A stretch of 64,000 bases of DNA from Rouxiella badensis (GTDB taxonomy: Bacteria; Pseudomonadota; Gammaproteobacteria; Enterobacterales; Enterobacteriaceae), in assembly GCA_026967495.1 (NCBI GenBank), contig CP114060.1, positions 2,604,001-2,668,000 on the forward strand. The letters run 5' to 3'. The notes under the pieces are model-generated. The model was not told where the DNA came from, made no database searches, and was given only the letters and a program-made list of their open reading frames with translations. Below, piece by piece: positions 57,489 through 64,000 of the stretch; position 1 is the stretch's first letter; every line of letters starts with the position of its first letter. Both the position numbers and the translations under genes were made by a program.

Positions 57489-58378
57489 TGCTGGAACTCA
57501 AACCTTTCGGCCGCGCGCGGCGCATTATTTTCAGTCCGCTGCTTGCCGACCGCTATTTTCTGGTCGGGCTTATCCTTCTGCTGGCGCTCACGGCGTTGGC
57601 GCTGTTGGCCCCTTGGCTGACGGCGCACAGTCCCGATGATATGGACCTTTACGCCATCGAGGCTCCGCCGGATGCCGACCATCTGTTAGGTACCGATGAA
57701 ATTGGCCGCGACGTATTTTCCCGCCTGCTTTACGGCGGTCGAGTCTCAATTTTGGTCGCACTGGCGGCGGTGTTCTTTCAGGCGGTGATTGGCGTCTCAC
57801 TCGGCTGTATTGCCGGGTACAAACGGGGCCTCGCCGACACACTCGTCATGCGCGTCACCGATATCATCATGTGTTTTCCGTTCTACGCGTTGGCAATCAC
57901 CTTGGCCGCCATTCTTGGGGCGAGTTCCTGGAACGTTATCCTGATTATCGGCGTGCTGCACTGGACCGGCATCGCCCGTCTAGTGCGTGCCGAGCTGCTT
58001 TCACTGCGCGAAAGTGGTTATGTGCAGGCCGCCAGGGCGATGGGAGTCGGCGGAATCACTATCGTTTTCAGGCATCTGCTGAGAAACGCCTATGCGCCAC
58101 TGATTGTGAATTTAACGCTCGCGGTCGCCAACGCGATTCTTTCCGAGGCGGCGCTGAGTTTTATCGGCCTCGGCGTGAAACAGCCGCAGCCGTCCTGGGG
58201 AAATATGCTCGCTGCCGCGCAGAGCATCCGAGTGATCGACTATGAGTGGTGGCTGTGGATCCCGCCCGGTCTCACGATTGTTCTGATGGTGCTGGCCATT
58301 AACTTTATCGGTGAGGGGCTATCGAGAGTATTAAATCCCCGACCGGCAATACCCGTGAAAGATATTTATACCCACTAG
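57485..58378 (+). CDS. DppC-type permease, second system
   Basis: 297 residues, intact. GTDEIGRDVFSRLLYGGRVS is the DppC-type signature, the EAA loop is ARAMGVGGITIVFRHLLRNA, and ALSFIGLGVKQPQPSWGNML follows. It overlaps the previous gene by four bases and is followed after 27 bp by the dipeptidase gene, indicating one operon. Confidence 0.94.
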   Translation: MMLELKPFGRARRIIFSPLLADRYFLVGLILLLALTALALLAPWLTAHSPDDMDLYAIEAPPDADHLLGTDEIGRDVFSRLLYGGRVSILVALAAVFFQAVIGVSLGCIAGYKRGLADTLVMRVTDIIMCFPFYALAITLAAILGASSWNVILIIGVLHWTGIARLVRAELLSLRESGYVQAARAMGVGGITIVFRHLLRNAYAPLIVNLTLAVANAILSEAALSFIGLGVKQPQPSWGNMLAAAQSIRVIDYEWWLWIPPGLTIVLMVLAINFIGEGLSRVLNPRPAIPVKDIYTH

Positions 58379-58405
58379 CTAACGCTATTTCTAAAGGAGT
58401 ATCGC

Positions 58406-59938
58406 ATGACGCAGCCTATTGAAGAAAATAGCTTTACCGGCAAGGTTTCCGCAGAAGAAGCGCAGTTTTTAGAAAAAATTGACCGCTGGTTTGACGAGCA
58501 TCGAAACGAATTTATCCAGGACCTGCTTGAATGGGTTTCTTTCCCAAGCATTGCCGATGAAAAATTGGCGCAGGACGGCAAGCCTTTTGGCAATGAGGTT
58601 GACCGCGTTTTTGAACACGTCAAGGCGCGGGCAAAAGCCCTGGGTTTTAAGACTGAAAGCCATGAAGGTCATGCTATTTCGGTGCTGTCTGACGACCGCG
58701 AAAACGCACAGGAACTGGGGCTTGTCTCGCATCTGGACGTGGTGCCTGCGGGTGACCACTGGTCCTTCCCGCCGTTTGAGCCTTTCGAACGGGACGGATT
58801 CGTGATTGGCCGTGGCTCTTCTGACAACAAAGGTCCCGCTTTGCTCGACCTTTACCTGCTGCGCGCGTTCCGCGACCTGGACGTTTCACTGCATCACAAG
58901 CTGCGCATCATCTATGGCGGTGCCGAAGAAATCGGTATGAATGACCTTAAATATTTCGCTAAAAACGGGCCAGTACCGCGCTATTCCATCATCACAGACG
59001 GCGGTTTTCCGGTTAACTATGCGCAGAAAGGCGGCCTGAATCTGATTCTACACGTTCCTACCGGACCGCTGTTGAGCCAGCTGACGGCGGGGGTAGCGGA
59101 AAACGCCGTGCCATCAAGCGCGACGCTGCGCCTGAAGGGCCGAAAACTGGCCGAGGTCACTCAGGCCCTCGGTCAGATAAGCGCTTCACTGAGCGACAAT
59201 ATTACGGTTACTGAAGATGCCGGAGAGGTGCTGCTGGTGTCCCACGGCAAGTCGGGCCACGCCGCTTTCCCGGAGAACACGCAGAACGCCATCCCGATTT
59301 TGCTTGATGCGCTGGTGGCCAGCGAACTGTTGTCTGATGCGGATTTTCGCGCCGCACAGGCGATTAGCCAACTGCTGGCCGACCCGTGGGGCAAGAGCGC
59401 AGGCATCGCCTTCGAGGACGCGGAAACCGGTAAACTGACCTTGAACGGCGGACTGGCTATTCCAAGCGGACAGGGCGTTGACCTCTATCTGGACATTCGT
59501 TACCCGCTCTCGACCGACAAAACGGAGCTGTTTACGGCATTGCATCGCGCCATTGACCCGTTGAACGGTAAATTGACCGTCCTGCGTGATGATGCACCGA
59601 CGCATATTGATAAAAACAGCCCGCTGGTCAAACGGCTACAGACCACCTTTGATGAAATTGCAGAAACGAAAACCCAGCCGTTTACCATGGGCGGAGCGAC
59701 CCACGCCCGCGTGCTGCCGAACTCGATTACCTTTGGACCTGGTTTTGGGCGTAATCCTGCGCTGACCTTTAGGGGAGAAAGCGTGACGACGCGCCCTGAC
59801 TTTATCCCTGACGGGCACGGTTCACCGCACGGTCCGGACGAGTTTGTTTCGTTGGAAAATCTCAAACGGGCCTTCAAGGTTTATGCGCTGACGGTGCCGC
59901 GTTTTGACCAGTGGCTCAAGCAGGGGACTCGTCGATAA
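58406..59938 (+). CDS. M20-family dipeptidase (PepV-like)
   Basis: 510 residues. Zinc-site elements are VSHLDVVPAG (His, Asp), GRGSSDNKGP (bridging Asp), GGAEEIGMND (catalytic and ligand Glu) and GGATHARVLPN in the dimerisation/substrate region. Length and the N-terminal EWVSFPSIADEKLAQDGKPF fit PepV-type dipeptidases rather than ArgE. Set between permease and ATPase genes of a peptide-type importer, it probably hydrolyses the imported dipeptide or N-acyl substrate in the cytoplasm. AAGGAG ribosome site. Frame intact. Confidence 0.9.
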   Translation: MTQPIEENSFTGKVSAEEAQFLEKIDRWFDEHRNEFIQDLLEWVSFPSIADEKLAQDGKPFGNEVDRVFEHVKARAKALGFKTESHEGHAISVLSDDRENAQELGLVSHLDVVPAGDHWSFPPFEPFERDGFVIGRGSSDNKGPALLDLYLLRAFRDLDVSLHHKLRIIYGGAEEIGMNDLKYFAKNGPVPRYSIITDGGFPVNYAQKGGLNLILHVPTGPLLSQLTAGVAENAVPSSATLRLKGRKLAEVTQALGQISASLSDNITVTEDAGEVLLVSHGKSGHAAFPENTQNAIPILLDALVASELLSDADFRAAQAISQLLADPWGKSAGIAFEDAETGKLTLNGGLAIPSGQGVDLYLDIRYPLSTDKTELFTALHRAIDPLNGKLTVLRDDAPTHIDKNSPLVKRLQTTFDEIAETKTQPFTMGGATHARVLPNSITFGPGFGRNPALTFRGESVTTRPDFIPDGHGSPHGPDEFVSLENLKRAFKVYALTVPRFDQWLKQGTRR

Positions 59939-61620
59939 TGACCGATAGTCTTCCGCTGCTGAGCATCGAGAATTTGTCCGTAAAGTATCGCGGCCACGAC
60001 GGTGACGTGGCGGCGGTCAAAGAGGTGACCTTTTGCCTATATCAGGGAGAAATTGCCGCGATTATCGGCGAATCAGGTGCGGGGAAATCGGCGATTGCGC
60101 AGGCCATTCCTGGCCTGCTGCCGGCCAACGCTGAGCTGTCGGGCAGGATAGTGTTTCAGAGTAAAGATCTGCTGAAGTTGCCTCGTTGGCAACTTTCGGC
60201 CCTCCGTGGGCGGGAAGTGGCGATGATCTTTCAGGACCCGACGTCCGCGCTGGATCCGGTATTTTCTATCGGCAGGCAGCTCGACGAGTCCATTGTGCTG
60301 GGTGAACCTTGCCTCAACGCGCGGCAGCGAAAAGCGCGCGCGATCGAGCTGCTTTCGCAGGTTGGGATCCCCGAGGCGGAGAAAGGGTTAAGCCGTTTTC
60401 CGCATCAGTTTTCCGGCGGACAGATACAGCGCATCATGATTGCGATGGCGCTGGCCGGTCGTCCAACGCTGTTGATCGCCGACGAACCGACCACCGCGCT
60501 GGATGTCACGACCCAGCAGGAGATACTGGATTTATTATTCAGGCTCAATCAGCAATATAGAATGGCGATTTTACTGATAACGCACGATATGGGCGTCGTC
60601 GCCGATATCGCGCAGCGAGTCATTGTGATGCGGCAGGGGAAAATTGTTGAACAGAGTCCGGCTCAGACGCTATTTTCCGCTCCTCGGAATAGCTATACCC
60701 GTCATCTGTTGGCGGCGATCCCCGCGCCGGTTGATCATGAAGTTATCGCCACCCGTTTTAACGAGAATACTTTTGCCCAAGGCCTGCAGGTTGAGGATTT
60801 AAGCATTAGCTATGCGGCCGGCTTCGGTAAAAAAATCGCGTGGTCGAGGGCGTTTCCTTTGAGATAGCTAAAGGCGAGTTTCTCGGGTTACTCGGCGAGT
60901 CGGGTTGCGGAAAAACAACCCTTGGCAAAGCCCTTTTAGGGATTGTGCCAGCGGACGCGGGGCGAATTACGCTGGCAGGAAAGCCCATCGATGGCAAAGG
61001 GCGCACAGAGCGGCAGCGTATCAAAGCCAAAATTGGCGCTATCTTCCAAAACCCTTTTAGCTCTTTAAATCCGCGTATGACCCTGGGTCAGTCGATTGCC
61101 GAGCCTTTATTGACTCATTCGGCGCTCACTCGACGGGATATTGATGCGCGGGTAAATTCTCTCATCGATCAGGTCGGGCTGCCTGCGACGTGGTCTGCAA
61201 GATACCCTTATGAGTCTCTCGGGCGGCCAGTGTCAGCGTATTGCCATCGCACGGGCGATTGCGCTTAATCCCGAGCTGCTGATTGCCGACGAGCCAACCT
61301 CCGCGCTGGATGTCTCGATTCAGAAAAGTATTCTTAACCTGCTGCGCGACCTTCAGCAGGAGTATCAGTTTGCGTGTCTGTTCATCAGTCACGACTTGGC
61401 CGTGGTGCGCAGCCTGTGTCACTCGGCGGTGGTCTTGAAGAAAGGTCGTATCGTGGAGCAGGGGCGAGTCGGGGATCTGTTTTTACGGCCCCAGAGCGAG
61501 TATACCCAGGCGCTTGTTGACAGCGTGCCGCTCGCGAATCCGCAGCATCAGGAGAACAAGCGACGTGCCCGTGCCCCCTGGCTTTTTCCAACCCCTGAGG
61601 CTGCCGCCAACGGGGCGTGA
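59938..61620 (+). CDS. Fused DppD-DppF ABC ATPase, second system (two frameshifts)
   Basis: About 561 residues with two ABC domains. Domain 1 has Walker A GESGAGKSA, signature FSGGQIQRIMIAMAL and Walker B LIADEPTTALD. Domain 2 has Walker A GESGCGKTT, signature LSGGQCQRIAIARAI and Walker B LIADEPTSALD. Breaks occur at an A7 run at 60829-60835, where one extra A gives GKKNRVVEGVSFEIAKGEF, and near 61210-61218, where removing one base gives YPYELSGGQCQRIA. Start ATG overlaps the dipeptidase stop (TAATG). Confidence 0.92.
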
Positions 61621-61625
61621 CGCGA

Positions 61626-62520
61626 TCAGTTTGCAGCGCTTAACTGCGCCTGCATCCAACCTTTTAATGCGCAGATGTCTTCTCGAGCGGCTTTCTCGCG
61701 TGTAGTGACGAAATAGTATTTTCCTCCCGCTAGCGCGTGGTCGAACGGCACGGTGAGAATATTTTTCTCAATGAAATCTTTCGCCAGCAGACTGCTGACG
61801 ATTGCGACGCCCTGTCCGGCGATGGCGGCCTGAATGGCGTGGGTTTCATCGGTAAAGCTAAGTCCCGCATCAATATTCAGAGACGCTGGGCCATAGCGGT
61901 CGCGCCACTGCGGCCAGTCTGGCGACGGCAGCGGAATATGCCGGTTCTCGACGTGAAACAGCGTCACCTGGTTGAGCTGTTCCAGCCGCGTGATGCCCAG
62001 AGACGGGCTGGCGACCAACACAAAGGTGTCTTCATGCAGCAGCGTCGACTCCAGCTGGTCGTCGGCCTCCATGCTGTAGCGGATCGCCACATCGACGGTA
62101 TTTTTGCTTAAATCGACCAGTTCGACGCTGGTGTGCAGCCGCAGGTCGAGCGCAGGAACGCTGGCGCGTAAATGGGCCAGGCGCGGCACCAGCCAATGCG
62201 TGAGAAAGTTTGAGGTGGTCGTCAGTGTCAGTGCCGGGGGCAGCTGGCTACGGTAGATGTCGTTGACTGCATCCTGCAGGCTGGCAAAAGCCCGCTGTGT
62301 GGCCTGCTGAAGTCGCGTGCCCGCAGACGTGAGCGTGACTTCGCGCGCGCTGCGTAACAGCACCGCCGTCTCCAGCGACTCTTCGAGCACCCGAATCTGA
62401 TGGCTGATGGCGGTGGGCGTTACGCCTATCTCATCAGCGGCGCGCTTGAAGCTGCCGAGACGCGCTACGGCATCGAAGGCCTTGAGCGAGTCCCAACGGC
62501 GGCAGGCGTTTATCTTTCAT
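61626..62520 (-). CDS. LysR-family regulator (GcvA-like), frameshifted near N-terminus
   Basis: About 297 residues. The start MKDKRLPPL at 62520 is followed, after a shift near 62485-62492 (probably one extra G), by SLKAFDAVARLGSFKRAADE and GVTPTAISHQIRVLEESLET. The effector domain includes TTTSNFLTHWLVPRLAHLRA and AIAGQGVAIVSSLLAKDFIE. Convergent with the second importer operon and divergent from a small membrane protein gene. A role in regulating the importer is possible but unproven. Confidence 0.85.
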
Positions 62521-62658
62521 GATGAGTTATTTTCATCCATGGCTGAAATCTATGACTTTGATTGCCCAAAGCTAAGCGATGTAATCTGGTTTTACAATGA
62601 CGCGAGGATGAATTTTGTTTATCCCGCTATCGGTAAATCAAATCAGGGGCAGGGCAGG

Positions 62659-63027
62659 ATGATGCTACGTCTACAGAGAGAAATGACACCGCACCGCGAG
62701 CGGAAGGCGACGGAAACGTTAAGAGAAACGCTGTTGGGGGCGTTATCGCTGGTATTGGCGACGTTGGGGATTGCCGGCTTGCTGTTTGCCTGGGCAAGCT
62801 GGGCGCACAACGGGCTGGCGTCTCCGCTGACTTATGCCAGCAACGGTGTGGCGACCGTGCTGTTGATTGCGCTTTGGATTAACGAGAAAACCAGTTCACG
62901 TCCGTGGCTCAACAAAACATTACGGGTCCAGACCCGCCTCGCGGCCGCCTGCTGGCTTGAGGCGCTGGGGTCGGTGGGAGCGGGCGTGGCGCTCATTCTG
63001 CTGGCGCTGACCTATTACTGTTTCTGA
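62659..63027 (+). CDS. Small membrane protein of unknown function
   Basis: About 122 residues from the ATG at 62659 or 62662, preceded by GGGCAGG. Three hydrophobic helices are visible: LLGALSLVLATLGIAGLLFA, YASNGVATVLLIALW and EALGSVGAGVALILLALTYY. The N-terminus is basic (MTPHRERKATETLRE). I do not recognise a family. The open frame upstream to 62407 runs antisense to the LysR start and is not supported. Confidence 0.6.
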   Translation: MMLRLQREMTPHRERKATETLRETLLGALSLVLATLGIAGLLFAWASWAHNGLASPLTYASNGVATVLLIALWINEKTSSRPWLNKTLRVQTRLAAACWLEALGSVGAGVALILLALTYYCF

Positions 63028-63115
63028 TGCGCAGAATTACGGCTGGCAGGGGGCATGAGAGGCAGGTACTATTTAGCGCATCCACGCCATGTTTAAACCT
63101 TTTCTCAGGATATTT

Positions 63116-63924
63116 ATGCGCCACGCTAGCCCTCTCTTTCAGCGCGAATCTTTTATTACTCTGGCCTGCCAACAGTTGAGTGAACAGGTTGCGCTGGTGA
63201 CGCTTAACCGTCCCGAGGCGCACAACGCCTATAATGCACAGATGGTCGATGAACTGGGGCAGATTGTCGCGCGGGTCGAAAAATCGCAAGAGATCCAAGT
63301 GGTGATCCTGACCGGGGCGGGCGAGAAAATTTTTGTGCCGGGGCAGATCTGAAAGAGGCGTTTATCGATGACGGCAAGGGGCTGCTGAACGCCCACGGTG
63401 GCTACAGTCCATTGCAGTTTATGCCAAGACGAAAGGTGTGGATTGCCGCGCTCAACGGCCACGCCTTCGGGGGCGGTCTGGAGTTGGCGCTGCACTGCGA
63501 TTTACTGGTTGCCGAGCAGCACGTCAGTCTGGCGCTGCCCGAGACACGGCACAGCCTGTTGCCGATTGGCGGAGGAATTAGCCAACTCGCCACCCTGCTA
63601 CCGGCGGCAGTCGTTAAAGAGATGATTCTGGCCGGGAGCGCGCTGGACGCGTCGCGGGCATTGAGTCTTGGGTTGATTAATCGACTGGCAGAAAGAGAAA
63701 AGCTGATCGACACGGCGCTGGAGCTGGCTTTGCAGGTCACCCGCAACGCGCCGCTGGCGGTGCAGGCCTGTAATGCGCTGATAGAACACCGCCTTCACGG
63801 CGATCCCGCCACGCTCGAGGAACATATTCAGCGGGAGCTGGCGCAGATTCGGCAAAGCCAAGACTTTGCCGAAAGCACGCAGGCGTTTAAAGAAAAGCGC
63901 GAACCGCGCTGGAAGGGCGTTTAA
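63116..63924 (+). CDS. Enoyl-CoA hydratase/isomerase family protein (frameshifted)
   Basis: About 270 residues, crotonase fold. VALVTLNRPEAHNAYNAQMV is followed by the oxyanion-hole motif, which reads GAGEKIFCAGADLKEAF only after adding one T to the T5 run at 63330-63334 (the raw frame ends FVPGQI). Further motifs are ALNGHAFGGGLELALHCDLL and the Glu in PETRHSLLPIGGGISQLA. Start at 63116 (MRHASPLFQ) after AGGA; an ATG at 63089 is possible. Substrate unknown. No other fatty-acid genes are nearby in the window. Confidence 0.88.
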
Positions 63925-63936
63925 AGCACTGTGGTC

Positions 63937-64000
63937 TTAAACAGTGCCGTCAGTCCGAAGCTCACCGGCGATGCCCAGCATGGCCATCGCAAACTGTGGA
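63937..64000 (-). CDS. C-terminal end of an unidentified protein, cut by window edge
   Basis: An open minus-strand frame entering from the right edge and ending PQFAMAMLGIAGELRTDGTV, stop at 63937-63939. It is convergent with the enoyl-CoA hydratase gene, which ends 12 bp away. Codon use looks coding, but 20 residues are not enough to name it. Confidence 0.4.
   Translation of the reverse strand, partial: PQFAMAMLGIAGELRTDGTV

Noticed and set aside
62407..62658. Upstream extension of the small membrane protein frame
   Set aside because: It runs antisense to the start of the LysR gene and encodes no recognisable sequence; a ribosome site lies only before 62659.
1..64000. CRISPR array, rRNA operon, prophage structural genes or replication origin
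   Set aside because: No regularly spaced repeats, no rRNA-like sequence, no phage structural genes and no DnaA-box clusters were noticed.

Overview
The window looks like chromosomal DNA of an enterobacterium. Enterobacterial families recognised by protein similarity include the D-arabinitol (dal) and sucrose (scr) systems, Kdp, SotB, LsrK/LsrG and IS3-family elements. The mix suggests the Yersiniaceae side of Enterobacterales (Rahnella/Ewingella/Serratia-like). That placement is an inference and not firm.

Layout. 0-4.3 kb: a D-arabinitol locus (transporter end, xylulokinase, arabinitol dehydrogenase) divergent from a SorC-type regulator. 4.6-9.4 kb: kdpFABC, preceded by an extra small membrane ORF and without kdpDE. 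9.4-12.7 kb: sotB, a glutathione S-transferase and a LysR regulator. 12.8-19.5 kb: sucrose regulon scrR-scrB-scrA-scrY, with scrK divergent. 19.5-24.2 kb: a scrambled accessory patch ending at tRNA-Asn. It holds an IS3-family element, two facing remnants of a contact-dependent-inhibition-type toxin tail with immunity genes, a lipoprotein start cut off by an IS, and a decayed IS911-like element. 24.4-35.9 kb: a catabolic cluster of unknown substrate (aminotransferase, class I amidotransferase, DapA-like lyase, creatinase-like M24 protein, enolase-superfamily enzyme, M20 deacylase, polar amino-acid ABC importer, GntR regulator, SDR). 36.2-41.6 kb: LysR, lsrK/lsrG, DUF2867, MFS, MarR. 41.9-51.9 kb: an amino-acid ABC importer with a GNAT acetyltransferase, a divergent NtaA/SnaA-type flavin monooxygenase and an oligopeptide-type ABC importer. 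This resembles an S-substituted-cysteine / organosulfur salvage locus. 52-54.6 kb: MFS, DUF998, LysE exporter. 54.9-61.6 kb: a second oligopeptide-type importer with a PepV-like M20 dipeptidase. The window ends with LysR, a small membrane protein and an enoyl-CoA hydratase.

A striking technical property is that about twenty otherwise well-conserved genes are each broken by one or two frameshifts. At least fourteen of these are repaired by adding one base to a homopolymer of 5-7 identical bases. This pattern points to systematic homopolymer under-calling in the assembly rather than mass gene decay. I therefore annotate these as single genes with a frameshift and give the position. The decay in the 20.7-23.7 kb patch (nonsense change, several lesions, truncations) looks at least partly real.

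All family assignments are from reading protein motifs; no database search was possible.
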